Shown: positions 1 through 11,637 of the stretch, piece after piece
How positions within the stretch are numbered: position 1 is the stretch's first letter
Layout: the number at the start of each line of letters is the position of its first letter
NCBI RefSeq assembly: GCF_029784135.1
Contig: NC_073746.1
Location: forward strand, 38,359,378 to 38,423,377
Direction of reading: 5' to 3'
Source: Toxorhynchites rutilus septentrionalis
Taxonomy: Eukaryota > Arthropoda > Insecta > Diptera > Culicidae
Length of the DNA: 64,000 nucleotides
Notes under the pieces: model-generated
Seen by the model: the letters and a program-made list of their open reading frames with translations, nothing else
Told to the model about the DNA's origin: nothing
The model's database searches: none
Position numbers and translations under genes: made by a program

Positions 1-1320
1 AGCTTTCAAGTTGAACTTCGAAAAAAATACCATTTCAACTTGCCTCAGTGTACCTTACTACAAGGGTTCTAGGTTTGCACGACTACCGCCAAGACGGAAG
101 AAGCGAATCCGAAAGGAATTCTCTTTCGTCTTCAAGCATGGGATTGGTCTGGCGTAAAAATAAAAAATGGAACGAACAAAGCAGATGGTACCGCTTATCC
201 AATCTGACAATACCGCCGGGAACTCACTTAACGCGAGACAGTTCAAGGTGCTCGCAAGTGAACCATCATTCTCAGTATCGCTTGTCAGGGGGAAAATAAA
301 TCATGCCTGCGAAAGATATGATCAAAGAGCGTTCGGATGTTTATGGAAACGCTTAAACGCGTTACGGACGGAAGATGGATTTACTAAAAATCTGCAAAGA
401 ATCTGCGATAAAAATAGATACAACATTAATCATTCACACGTACAAACACGTGCCAAAACAGATGTTTATAGTTCATGCCCTAGAGTCAGCTTGTTCCACG
501 AATGTTTTTTTCCTAATCTTTGTTCTCTTTTAAAGTTTCAGTCCACCAGTTGTCAGGAGCAGCCCATCTTTCGTCGAAAATACCCCACCGTTATCAGTGA
601 GTGGGGATTTTATCACGCAATTCCCTCTCCCCTTGTTGTTTCCATCATCATTTACCGATTGAGATTTTTCCCTTCACAAACATGATTTCTTTAAGACTCT
701 CCGGTGTGAAATGGGGAAAAAAAATTACACGGTCGCCTTCTTCTCCGGAAGCCATGTATTTGCGTGTGCATCCTGTTTATTCGCAGCCCACAATCTCTCG
801 AGATCGGTGCTGCTGGTTGGGCGGCAAGTCAATACCAACAATGATGATTTTGGGCGTATTTAGGCTCCTCTTCCGAGAGCTGCCAGTCCAGCTGTGGTTA
901 TGGGGGAAAAGGTCGATGAACCATACGGTACTATGATACGGATGATTGCGACCTTGGCGAACAGAGAGGCAAAGTTTGCGTTTTTCCGGAACTTTCATCC
1001 TGGATTCTATTGATCCGGTTTATATTGAGGGTTTTTTCCCGGCGATGGTAAAAAAGGGATTTGATTTAAACCGAGATACTCTTGCGTTAAAAGGATTTTT
1101 TTTTTGAAACATGAAACAAAATATTTTTTCGATACTTAATTTTTTTGCAAGCAGAACATCGTCGAGACGTCGGCGAAGATCGATTCAATTAAACCTTTTC
1201 TCCATCAGCGTAACCATAGATAACCAGTATCGGATTTTAGCGTCTCATTAAAAGACGATGCTCTGCTTCCCACAGCAGCCTTTTATCGTCCGCGGAAGCG
1301 AAGTAATTGCTTAACAACCC
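1..1320. other. Unassigned AT-rich sequence
   Basis: No coding region, RNA gene or delimitable mobile element is recognised here. Open frames of up to about 170 codons exist on both strands but show no domain, motif or codon pattern of a real gene. A moderately GC-rich patch near 780-1010 could be a decayed repeat or exon, but nothing in it is identifiable. Confidence 0.5.
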
Positions 1321-1479
1321 CTCATAAAAATGAACCAATTAAATTATCATTCCGGACCCTTTCGAGTTTGCATTACGACCGGGATAGTCACTTTTTTATT
1401 TCAGGGTGTGAGACAAGCTTCAAGCCTGATTTGTTTCGGGCTATCTTCGGGCAATTTGAGATGTTTTTTCCTCTTTTGG

Positions 1480-1541
1480 GTAGCAACACAAATATGCGGA
1501 GAGCAACTACGAATTGTACAGTCTACCCAAGCTCAAGCAAC
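1480..1541 (+). repeat. 3'-end fragment of the CAAGCT-tailed retroposon family
   Basis: This short stretch matches the 3' end of the longer retroposon at 35598-37663, including the run GAGCAACTACGAATTGTACA followed by CTACCCAAGCTCAAGC. The same end appears in reverse orientation near 17313. Only the last 60 bases or so are clear here. Sequence upstream (1320-1480) may be a diverged continuation, but I cannot align it by eye. Confidence 0.6.
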
Positions 1542-1775
1542 ACTTGTTTGCAAAGATAAAAAATGTTGTTAGTGTTTCCTTCTACAACATGTGTAAAAAA
1601 AACTTTAGTAGATTAATTTTAGGGTATTGCTTGGTTTAATCGATTATTTACGAGGGATTATGTCTTTTGAGAACATATTGAATGTCCTATTTTGAGCGCT
1701 TATAACTCAGTCATGCATTTGAGAGAAGGTAATTTTGAAAACGTATAGAAAAAGAATATTGCTACGAGTATTAAT

Positions 1776-1913
1776 GACGGATTTCGCGCCAACTCGATCA
1801 GATGTTGGCATGGCCCTCTCAGAACTTAATGAAACTTTCTGGGCGTGAAGACCTTACCTAGTTAAGCAACTTGGCATACTTAGTTTTTCGAAAATTTATC
1901 TAGACTAACATAT
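1776..1913 (+). repeat. Left arm of a 5-kb-spaced inverted repeat
   Basis: About 138 bases here recur in reverse complement at 6792-6930 with only scattered substitutions. Shared landmarks include GACGGATTTCGCGCCAACTC at the outer end and TTTATCTAGACTAACATAT at the inner end. The pair may be the terminal repeats of one large element or two inverted copies of one family. Nothing between the arms settles this. Confidence 0.65.
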
Positions 1914-2396
1914 GGAAAGGGCCAAATATTTTTGACAATTTTTTTAAAATTTTTTTTACTCGAAAATGGTAAGTCCTACAAAAAAGTGATCGATGGAAGT
2001 GTTTTAGGAAAATAATTGAATTTAAAAAAAAAATTTTTAAATCCTACGCTGAAAAAAAACGATTTTTAAAACTAAAAGTCGATTTTCTCAAAATGATCAT
2101 CTCAATTTTGATGAAATGGTAGATAAATATGTGCCCTACAACTCTTCCATACATTGCAACTTGTGCATATTTAAGGCAGAAAAGTTTTTCTAACAAAAAC
2201 TTTTTAAATATTTTATTGAAATTAAGTTTATTTCTTTTTGTGCAGGAAGCCAACCCAAAACAAAAAAAAAATAATAATAATAAAAATGGTTAATGAGTGT
2301 TTTAGAGAACTTTATTTCAAATCAAATGTAATAAAACTTATGACATTTTTTGACATTAAATTCATTTTTATTCATCAGATCTTCTACCATGTGCAT
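1914..2396. other. AT-rich repeat-derived spacer
   Basis: No gene is seen. Around 2130-2215 a segment resembles the repeat family at 35160-35240 and 38220-38290 in its run of AAAGTTTTTCTAACAA type sequence next to a TTCCATACATTGC type motif. It is probably a diverged copy. Confidence 0.4.
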
Positions 2397-3130
2397 TAGG
2401 GTGGCAGCAAAAATGATCATGTCAAATTTCAAAAACCGACCATGTACATTTTGTTTATTGGCCCAAAAAAAAATATCTTTGCGGAATTTCAGCTCGATCG
2501 GATATGATTTAGGGGTGCCTCGAAGCGCTCAAAGTTTTGATTTTTTTATCCTCGAAAATCAGTCCAAGAGGGGGAGTAAAGGAAATTTGGAAAATCGAAT
2601 TTTTTTTCGATGCCAAATGACTTAAAAATGCCAGAATCGTCGAGATCTGGTGTCTTCTCGAAAATCATTTTTGGCCGAAAATCGACTTTTTGGGACTTAG
2701 CCTGAGTGGCCAAAAATCAAAACTTTGAGTGCTTTGAGGCACCCCTGAATCATGTTCGATTGAGCTGAAATTTCACACAGATAATTTTTTTGGAACAATA
2801 AACAAAATGTACATGGTCTGTTCTTTAAATTCGATATTTTTTTCCCATACATTCATTGCCTCTCAAGGCTGAGTCACAAAAGGTCGATTTTCGGCCAAGA
2901 ATTTTTTTTTCGAGATGGCATCAGATCTCGACGTTTCATGCATTTTTAGGCCATTTGCCATTTTTTTTCGAATTTCCAAATTTCCCCTTGGAAGATTTTC
3001 GAGGATCAAAAAATCAAAACTTTGAGCGCTTTGAGGCACCCCTAAATCATGTCCGATCGAGCACAGAACATTTTTTTTGGCCAATAAACAAAATGTACAT
3101 GGACGGTTTTTGAAATTCCATGATGAAATT
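2397..3130. repeat. Foldback-type repeat cluster, copy 1
   Basis: The segment contains internal inverted copies of the same modules. The 2440-2560 module (with GGGGTGCCTCGAAGCGCTCA) reappears inverted at about 2700-2850 and again at about 2985-3120. The 2610-2700 module (with TCGAGATCTGG and GGCCGAAAATCGA) reappears inverted at 2865-2960. A related array lies at 16205-16960. The open frames here are read-through of these low-complexity modules and are not genes. This is a non-autonomous foldback or composite MITE. Confidence 0.7.
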
Positions 3131-3450
3131 TTTTAAATTAAAACTTTTTTGAAATTACACAGACCGGCGAAATTCTTTTTGTTTTTGTAGTGTGCTGCCG
3201 ATGGAGCGGACATGGAAGTCATTTTATTGGATCGATCATTTTTCAGACAAATTCTATCAATTTTTCTATAAATATCTGCCACAGTGTAGTGTGTTAAAAC
3301 TTCTGAAATAACTATAAAGCTTATGTTTTCTATTTTACCATCTTTTTTGTAGTATATTTGAAATGGGTTGCTTGCGAGTTATTCGAGTGATAACCCTGTG
3401 CCGCATTTTGAATTATGAATGAATAATCCTCTGGAAAATCACCAATTACT
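3131..3450. other. Unassigned spacer
   Basis: AT-rich sequence with no recognisable gene or element. It ends at the target-site duplication of the truncated LINE that follows. Confidence 0.5.
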
Positions 3451-3462
3451 AGTATGTCTACT

Positions 3463-4270
3463 TTTTTTTTTTAATTTAAATCGTTTATTTTTACAGGCTC
3501 AGTTACATAGGTTTAAAGGAGCCGAACTCCTTACTGTATTGTTACTAGTATATATATATACATTTTTCCTTAATTCTAATGTTAATAATATAGGAAACCG
3601 ATTACTCGCGGTCAACTCGAGTTTAGAAGGGTGACATATTTTCTTCAGGAAAAGGAGGGGATATGAGGATATGTTGACAATGATCACACTCATCACACTC
3701 AATTCTTAAACCTATCTTATATCTAATATGTATTTACATTTCATCTTATTCTTAAGAAGGGATCCGATCTCTCACAAAGGAAAAGGAAAAGGAAAAATTA
3801 AGGGTATAAGGACAATCACACACGAAGATCGATAGCTTTAAGGAATACAAATATTTGGGACATGTAATCAAGGTCTAACCGAGCCAACACGTCTCTCACC
3901 GGCACCATGGGCTGCCTTCCTCGGGGCCGAAGGGTGACTACTAAATTCGATCTGGCGACAAGATACAGCTCGCACGACCAAACAACGTGCTCGATGTCGT
4001 GGTAACCTTGGCCACAAACACAAAGATTGTTGTCGGCAAGATTAATACGAAAGAGTAGCGCATCTAACGAACAGTGATTGGACATGAGTCGGGAGAAGGC
4101 GCGAATAATGTCCCGACTCAAATCCAGACTTTTGAACCATGGTTTGAGGCTAACCTTAGGGATAATCGAGTGGAGCCACCGGCCCAATTCATCTTCGTTC
4201 CATTTGCGTTGCCAGTTAACTATGGTATTTTTGCGGACTAAAGAATAAAATTCATTGAAGGCGATTTGAA
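3463..4270 (-). mobile_element. I-superclade LINE, 5'-truncated copy A
   Basis: A retrotransposon 3' end on the minus strand. It is flanked by a direct repeat AGTATGTCTACT at 3451-3462 and 4271-4282, the target-site duplication. The minus-strand 3' end is a poly(A) tract preceded by a short GGCTC...GAGCC stem shared with the other copies. It carries the last part of ORF2 and the 3' UTR, including CCGATTACTCGCGGTCAACT (plus-strand reading), also found in copies B and C. 5' truncation is normal for target-primed reverse transcription. Confidence 0.9.
3816..4269 (-). pseudogene. C-terminal fragment of LINE ORF2 (post-RNase H region)
   Basis: The minus-strand frame is open to the element's truncated 5' end and encodes the tail of an I-type ORF2 protein. 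Landmarks are WQRKWNEDELGRWLHSIIPK, then RLMSNHCSLDALLFR, the Cys/His cluster CVCGQGYHDIEHVVWSC, and an ending KAIDLRV. These match the equivalent part of the copy at 44785-46265 almost residue for residue. The Cys/His cluster is the zinc-knuckle-like element known at the C-terminus of many LINE ORF2 proteins. The reverse transcriptase, endonuclease and RNase H core are absent, so the fragment is dead. Confidence 0.85.
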
Positions 4271-4301
4271 AGTATGTCTACTTGCGTCTATGATTTTTTT
4301 T

Positions 4302-6775
4302 TTGACGTAGGACTACGTCTTACATAAAGGGTGCCAAATCAGGAAACAGGTCACGTTTTTATGAAATAAAGTTAACGTTAATAACTAATTTTGTTGCGAA
4401 CGGATTTCAAAGATATGTATACCAATCGAATCGGAAATTTTCTATGATTTGTTTAATATGCTATACATTACAATCCCATAGTCTGTATATGGTTTAAATT
4501 GATGAAAATTGGAAGCATTCCCTTTACCCCATACATTTGTTCTGTCCATTTATGTGCTTTCCCGAACAGAGCTGTCAATAACGTGCAACTTATACAGCCG
4601 CTAGAATAGAAACAACCAAGGCGGATAGCGAAAAGTAAAATATATTGGAAGTAAACTCCTCCCTTGCATAGTGAGTAAACTGTCGCTGGCATATAAGTAT
4701 TGCATCTCATCTGAGGAAAACTCTCAGAATCTTTCTGCGCCCAAAAAAACAAAGGTCGCTTACTCTGCTCGTTTTTGGTTTATTTTTCCCTCAAGCTGTG
4801 AACGCTAGCGAATATTCCACATGAAGTGTGTTTCGATGTTTCATTTTTATCGCTGCAACGCGTGTTTGATGCTTGTTGAATGGCGATGTCCGGAAGATGC
4901 CTCTCGTTAAATACCCAGTGCATTTGATGCATTGATATAAAGAAACAAATACCGACATATAACCAATTAGAGTATTGTTCTCGCAAAGGCAAGAAAGAAT
5001 CATTGCTTCTCGAAATGATTCTACAAAACCACGCAAGCCATTAAAACTTTGCAGGGTCCCCGGAACTTTTTACTAAAGAACTATTTATTGAATTTCGACG
5101 TATTCGCAAATAATATCCGAAATGATAAACCAACAAACTTTTTGTGGGACTTACTTTTTTCGAGTAAATAAATTTTATAAAAAGAAGAAGGGTCTGAACC
5201 TATGGGCACGGACGGTAGTTTGACGTAGGACTGTGATTGTTCAGAACGGTGTTTTTTTTTAAATGTAATTCTTTTCATTGTTCAGAGATCTGTTAGTTTA
5301 AGTATATGTGGATCAGCGAACAAAAACAATATCGTCATTGATTACATCCAATATGAATGTTATGGGGAAGAAACAAAAACCATTTGAAAATACTTACGAT
5401 TTCGTTATATTTTGAGGAAAAATACACATGAAATTCGTTCAAATAAAATCTATCCATTCGAACTTTCGAAAATTAAACAATTCAAACGAAACTCCTATTC
5501 TAGTTTTCATATAAATGACTTTTTTCATCTGTCTACCAAATGCCACTTTTTTTCTTGCGAATCCCGTTCGTTTGTTAAATCAGTATTCACGTTTTTCGGA
5601 TAATTCGAACTCAAGTCGTATTGTTTATACTGTTCAATCTATCATAGAAGGAATTGAGTCATTGAGAATTTTGAATATGAGTCATAAAGATTATTGATGT
5701 TTCATTTCGTTTCATTGTTGTGATGCGATGTACTGCCGGTCTCAAGAAGTCCTTGAAAGATAATCGATGCCACCCTCCTAGTATTGATATCATTTTCGCT
5801 GTATAATTGCCCATGTTGCCGCAGCCCGGAAGACACTCGCTTAAGATGTTCGTCACCCCGTCATATACAGAAGTCATTCACTAACTGGACTATCTTCAAC
5901 TGGGCTTATCTATAACTGGGCGTACGTTAGCCCAGTTAGTAAAGCAGTTATGTATCAATAATAGATGTCATCTTCAATTTGAAGTATAGCTTTCGCTATT
6001 TTGCAGTCCAGTTAGCGAGTGGAATTCGATAATTGTATTGATTTTCCGGCCCAATTAACCCCTTCACCTATAACGTCGAACCACACTCGTTGCGATTAGA
6101 CTGTGCCAGAACGTACAAAATCGAACATCACTCGTGGTCTATCGATGTGAAATGGATACATGCTTCAGGCGTGTGATGATGCTGGACTGCTACGATCGTA
6201 AGTAAGATGCACACACTCAACAGAGTATCGAGAGGATTCAATGTGCTCGTGTTTATGCTCTGTTGTTGGAAATTAAATCATACGGCAAGGGGTTAACTAA
6301 CGATCACTGTATGGGCGACACTTTCCTCGTTGTATCGATGAAATCTTGCATGAAATTTGAGTGATGTATGAAATCTTACATCTGATTTCTTATTAGATTC
6401 AAAAAAGGTTTTGCTAACTTGTTCGATAGAACGAACTATTGCACACAATTTTATGTTGCATACAACATTCATGGGAACGAAAGAAAAGATGAAAGAAAAA
6501 ATGCATAATGCATTATTCACCTTCGCATTCGCTCGCAAAACATACCTCTCTTATTTGTTAAATTGCTCACTTGTTTAATTATTTCCACTGTTGATGCCTA
6601 AGGCAAAAAAAATGTTGGAAATGTTTGGATAAATTTGCCGTCTAATGGTATATGTTATAACATACATCGTAAGAACGATTCTGCGTAATATGCATTTGAA
6701 AACTCTTAATAAAACGTTACATTTTTCGTAGAGTGACCCCCCTATATAGAAATCAAAGACGTAGTCCTACGTCAA
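4302..6775. mobile_element. Putative non-autonomous DNA element with palindromic termini
   Basis: Both ends carry the perfect 16-bp palindrome GACGTAGGACTACGTC (4304-4319 and, read inverted, 6758-6773) embedded in inverted terminal sequence of the form TTTTTGACGTAGGACTACGT. A partial half-site lies at 5222, and a further single end with the same continuation lies at 20373-20388. No transposase is recognisable between the ends and no clean target duplication is visible, so the boundary and class are provisional. Confidence 0.5.
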
Positions 6776-6791
6776 AAATTCCATATTTTCT

Positions 6792-6930
6792 ATATGTTAG
6801 TCTAGATAAATTTTCGGAAAACTAAGTATGCCAAATTGCTTAATTAGGTAAGGTCTTCACGCCCAGAAAGATTCATTAAGTTCTGAGAGGGTCATGCCAA
6901 TCCCATACACGAGTTGGCGCGAAATCCGTC
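6792..6930 (-). repeat. Right arm of the 5-kb-spaced inverted repeat
   Basis: This is the reverse complement of 1776-1913 with a small number of substitutions and short indels. It lies just outside the palindromic terminus of the 4302-6775 element. Confidence 0.65.
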
Positions 6931-8755
6931 TAATGTTATTCAACCAAACGTGTGCGTCGCAAATGTTACACTAAATTTTTTAAAGTCAGTTAAAATTGAA
7001 TGATTGAATAAACAAGATCAATCCTTGGAACCACCGCTTGAATGCGTTTAATTACTTTTCTCCTGAAAGGCGCTTTCTTATGCTGATTCTTTCGCGAATT
7101 GTATCACCTGAATGCATAAACAGACGCGTTTCTCCGAAGCAACCACGCAAATACCAAAGCTACATAAAAACAAATTCACAGCCGAATGGAGGGAGCTCAG
7201 GTTTACTTGAGATTGCGAGCGAAGAAAGCACAAGGGAGCTCGGGTAAAAAGTTTGGTAAATTGCCAATCATTTGAGAACTTTTGGGCGAAACAAAACATT
7301 TGAATTCGCTCGGCCCCCTCCCCCCCCCCATTCTTCTTGAGGGGTTTGCCAAAAAAACGAAAAGGTCCATCCCCGGAAGTGCGAAAAAGAACGCTGGTTA
7401 TTATGTTTATTAACTCGAAGTTAATAAAATATTCATTTGAAACAATTCTCACATCGCCAAAGGGTGATTGTGAGTTTGTTTGTGTGGCTAATGGATGGGG
7501 CTTTTTCCAGTGGCTTTCGGATACTAGTTTAACTTTGCTGATGCTTGAGGGCGGCTCGGGGCATCGTTTGAATGTTCGTGTATTCAGGGATGAAATTTAG
7601 ACGAACCACAAATAAAATATCAACTCTGCACCAGAGTAACAAATAACAATCGGAAGCTTTGGTTAAATTACATTCCGATAATGGGTTATTCATAACCATA
7701 AGGATACGGTCTGCTACGTGCACCTCGCTCGATGAGAATCTTAAATTTTGGATCGAGACGACAAAGCAGATCTTCGTTTCCAATCTTCTTAATCAACGTG
7801 GACTAATGCCAAACTGCTGGTGTCTTTAGCTACGTGCTACGTGGCTGGCACAAAAAGCTTCCACAAATCGACGTCGACGTCTCGTAACTTTTGCCGTGGG
7901 AAGGTTCACGGGCTGCCAGACTTCGTTGTGTTGTTTTGCAGCATCTCGGCGCTGTTCTCGGATGGAAGAATTGGGGACAACACAGAAGGTGGCGGCGGGA
8001 CGGACGGTTTGTCTCGCCGAAGCGACGTGTTTTCTGAGGAATATGCGTTCGCAAAGTTTTTCACCCAGCATCAGTTCGTATTTGGGCAGGTTCTAAATTT
8101 TCTCATTTTCTTCAAAACATGTCACAAATCTTCTTGCTGCTGGGATTGGGAGATTGTGAACGTCGTTTGACTGGAAGCGGTCTTAGTGTTGCTAATGTTT
8201 TGGAAGTTTATCATAAAAGTTTTGAACGAACTTTGACGAGAGAAACTTTTTCGTTGCATATAAATTGCATCAAAACTATCAGGTAATCCGTCGTATGCTG
8301 GAAGTTTTTCAATATTTATTTGTTGATGTTTGTAGTCGCAAATTTTCGCTAGTAACAACACGTGTCATCAACTTTTTGGAGTGAAATATACATGCCTCGA
8401 ATTCTTCAAAACGTGGTGAAAAAAGATTCCGAGGAATTCTTTATCCGTATGTTTCATTTAACCCTAAAGGTGTTTCAGTAGGGTTAATTTGAAAAATCAA
8501 GCTTTGGCCAAACTTACCGAATATACCCGTACTTGAAAATTTGTAACTTCTGAACCACTGGCAAATTTTTGATCTTTTATCAATAAACTAGCCGACCCGG
8601 CAAACTTATCAATACCTTCAAACATTCACGTTTTCTTAATAACCGCAAGTTCATGAGTCCACTCGCAGAGCTGTTCATTGATTGATCATCCAATCGAACC
8701 AATTGAATTTACCTTTTACTAAAAAAATCCTAGTACTTCTACCAAAACTCATCAT
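6931..8755. other. Unassigned region with a C-run and a GC-richer patch
   Basis: No gene is recognised. A cytosine-rich homopolymer run lies at about 7316-7331. The patch 7820-8100 is GC-richer and open in several frames, which is the usual consequence of lower stop-codon density and not evidence of coding. No domain is apparent in any frame. Confidence 0.45.
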
Positions 8756-8757
8756 TA

Positions 8758-9552
8758 ACGGGTGTTAAATAAAAAATGAGAATTTTTTCAATTACATATA
8801 AAAAAAAATTTTTTTCATCGATTTCAGTATTTTTTATTAATAACATAATGTATTTTCTTCAAAAAAATGTAAGTGAATGTTTGAGTAAGGGCCGTGGTCT
8901 GCTGTGCGACGCAACTTTGTCGCGATGCTCTCACAAGAACGTTGTACGGCACTTACGTCCATTTTCCGGCACAAAGAAATCCTCTATTGGGCGGCACTGG
9001 GGCAAGTTTGTTGGGTTAAGATCTTTCGGCACGAACGGTATCTTTTTCTCCTCAAGATACGCCAGACGTCCTGCAGACGATTCCTTCCATCTTGAGGGTC
9101 CGATGGATCAACACGTGGAAGCAGCCATATTTCCGACCAGCGTCACGCAGGCTGGTTGCGTCCTTGTTGTCAAACAGCTTCTTTAACGATGTCTTCCTCT
9201 GCTTCTTCATTATCGTCACCGGACGTCCACTTCCGACCTTCCGCTGTACGTTCAGGGAACCCAGGATACGATATACCCTACTGACAGGTACATTTTCTTC
9301 CTTAAAATGTGCCACCGTGAACTTTTTTCCTTGCTGGAAATGCGTTTCGTAGAACCGTACAATGCGTTCGCGGAGCACGTGCTGTTTCGACGCCATCTTT
9401 GCTTTGACTAAATTCAAACTAGCAAAACCAAACACGCATACTGCTTCTAGGGAGCCCAAAGAGCAATTTTGTTGGAGAAAGAAAATTTTACGCTCTTTAT
9501 TTCAGTTACTGAAAGGTATTGAAAAAATTCTCATTTTTTATTTAACACCCGT
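8758..9552 (-). mobile_element. DD37E mariner-like element, internally deleted copy
   Basis: Terminal inverted repeats begin ACGGGTGTTAAATAAAAAAT on the left and end with its complement at 9552, flanked by TA duplications at 8756-8757 and 9553-9554. Comparison with the longer copy at 43603-46394 shows two internal deletions, about 90 bp near 8970 and about 430 bp near 9070. The second removes the catalytic core. A non-autonomous derivative of this kind could be mobilised only in trans. Confidence 0.9.
9052..9396 (-). pseudogene. N-terminal remnant of DD37E mariner transposase
   Basis: On the minus strand from the ATG at 9394-9396, about 110 codons encode the DNA-binding end of a mariner-type transposase. 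They start MASKQHVLRERIVRFYE, followed by a helix-turn-helix region containing VSRVYRILGSLN, the linker GSGRP and a second helix-turn-helix ending HRTLKMEGIVCR. The frame then crosses a deletion junction and stops, so no DDE triad remains. It parallels residues 1-105 of the copy at 43715-44745. The family assignment follows from that longer copy. Confidence 0.85.
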
Positions 9553-9660
9553 TATAATATCAGATTATTTTCAGACACAATTCTTGTTCAAGATTTTTCA
9601 ACCACTTGCAAATAACATTTTTCTCCGTTATATGGTATAAATGTTTGATACAGAACATAT
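9553..9660. other. Short spacer ending in the copy B target duplication
   Basis: Carries the right TA of the mariner element and the 3'-side target duplication CAGAACATAT (9651-9660) of the LINE that follows. Confidence 0.7.
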
Positions 9661-10179
9661 TTTTTTTTATCCAAAATATATATTTTATTAAGGCTCATAT
9701 GGCGTCAGCCTAACGGGGCCGGGAGTTCAATATTTTTACAATGTTTGCTTAGACTATGTTAGTATATGTAACCGATTACTCGCGGTTGACTCGAGGTTAG
9801 TATTACAAGTGTTCTCATAATTGGTATGTCGCAGTCTTCGATGCTCTGTACGTGTGCCCGACACGGGATACTTCCTATTGGGGTGCAACTAACCATTAAT
9901 CAGCAACGCTCCCCTAGTCTGTACCCCATATCTAGCGTGGTGCGTCTTTCTCGACTCGAGGAATCCAGGATAGAATGGTCACTAGCCGGCGCAATCATCA
10001 GCTCGTGTAGAGTTGTCATGAGCGGTACAACCTTTGGCTCTTGTTGAATGATCAGTGGACTGCACAACCTTCGGCCCGTGCATCTGTAAAGAGTGTGTGT
10101 ATGTATTGCCGCGACTAAGTAAAAGTTTATCGAACGGATAGGAGGGATATGAAACGGGGACACAACGAAGGAAACATCA

Positions 10180-11637
10180 TTAAACGTTGACATCGGCGTT
10201 TCTGAGGAACAGGTATAGATGAAGCAGAAGATCAGGATCACGGCTACCTAAGATATCCCGGACGGGGATATCCGATTGTCTGCCTTGTGCTCTCAGTGCT
10301 CTAGAGAGCTGAGAGCGAGCAGCATGGAACCGGATACACGACCAGACAACATGCTCGATGTCGTGGTAGCCATCGCCACAATCACAAAGATTGTTTGCTG
10401 CGAGCCCAATGCGATAGAGATGCGCGTTTAGGTTGTAGTGATTGGACATAAGCCGAGATATCACGCAAATGAAATCACGACCTACATTCAATCCCTTGAA
10501 TCATGCACTCGTCGAGACCTTAGGGATAATCGTGTGTAACCAACGACCGAACTCATCACCACTCCACATGCGCTGCCAACTTACGAGCGTATACTGACGA
10601 GGAATGTGGAAAAATTCATTATAAGCAATTTGCCTTTCAAAAAGTGTGCCTTCTAAAGCGCCCACCTTAGCTAGCGAGTCCGCTTTCTCATTCCCCGGAA
10701 TCGAGCAATGAGAGGGAACCCATGCTAAGGTAATCTTGAATAATTTTTCGACCAAAACACTCAATAGTTGTCTTATTCTTGTTAGGAAATAAGATGAGCG
10801 TTTATCAACCTTCATTGAGCGGATTGCCTCTAATGAGCTGAGACTGTCTGAAAAAATAAAATAGTGGTCGATGGGCAATGTTTCAATGATCTCTAATGCG
10901 TAATATATCGCACCCAGTTCAGCGACATACACGGAACAAGGATCTTTGAGTTTGAAAGAGGCACTGGAATTTTCATTGAAGATGCCGAAGCCAGTGGACC
11001 CGTTTATGAATGAACCGTCAGTAAAGAACATTTTATCAGATCCAACTTTCCCATATTCTGCCGAAAATATCGGCGGAATAGAATCGGAGCGTAGGTGATC
11101 TGGGATTCCATGGATTTTTTGTCGCATGGACAGATCAAAAATGACATAGGAATTGCAGAAGTATGGGAAGCAAACTTGGTTGGAGATGCCTGGTGAAGGG
11201 TGCACGTCGTGTGTAAGGTACTCATGGTATAAAGACATAAAACTTGACTGAGGAGTCAGTTGGAGTAGATTTTCGAAGTTATCAATTACCAATGGATTCA
11301 TGATCTTGCAACGGATGAGATATCTGTAGGATAATTCTGTGAACCGAAGAGTAAGCGGGGGTACTCCTGCCAAAACTTCGAGACTCATCGTATGTGTCGA
11401 ATGCAAACACCCCATGGCTGTACGCAAGCAACGATATTGTATTCTCTCCAGCTTGAGAATATGAATCCTGGCAGCTGATCGGAAGCAAAAACTGCCATAT
11501 TCTAACACTGATAATATCGTTGTTTTGTACAACTGAATGAGGTCTCCTGGATGGGCGTTCCGGTAATTGTTTGGAGAAAATTGATTCTTTGCTGGCATTT
11601 TTGTTTCAAATACGCAATGTGTCTCCCCCAGGTACAC
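10180..11637 (-). pseudogene. LINE ORF2: thumb, RNase H and Cys/His tail
   Basis: After the frameshift the minus-strand frame continues from the thumb region (HPGDLIQLYKTTILSVLEYG) into an RNase H domain. All four acidic and His-region landmarks are visible: FFTDGSF, VAELGAIYYALE, FSDSLSSLEAI and WVPSHCSIPGNEKADSLAK. RNase H inside ORF2 is characteristic of the I superclade. A TGA at 10501-10503 replaces a conserved Trp (PWFK in copies A and C). The frame then runs to the Cys/His cluster CDCGDGYHDIEHVVWSC and ends near 10180. In life it would remove template RNA during second-strand synthesis. Confidence 0.92.

Noticed and set aside
8776..9186. Plus-strand open frame of 136 codons across the mariner element
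   Set aside because: It is antisense to the transposase remnant and arises from its codon pattern; the minus-strand frame carries the recognisable helix-turn-helix.
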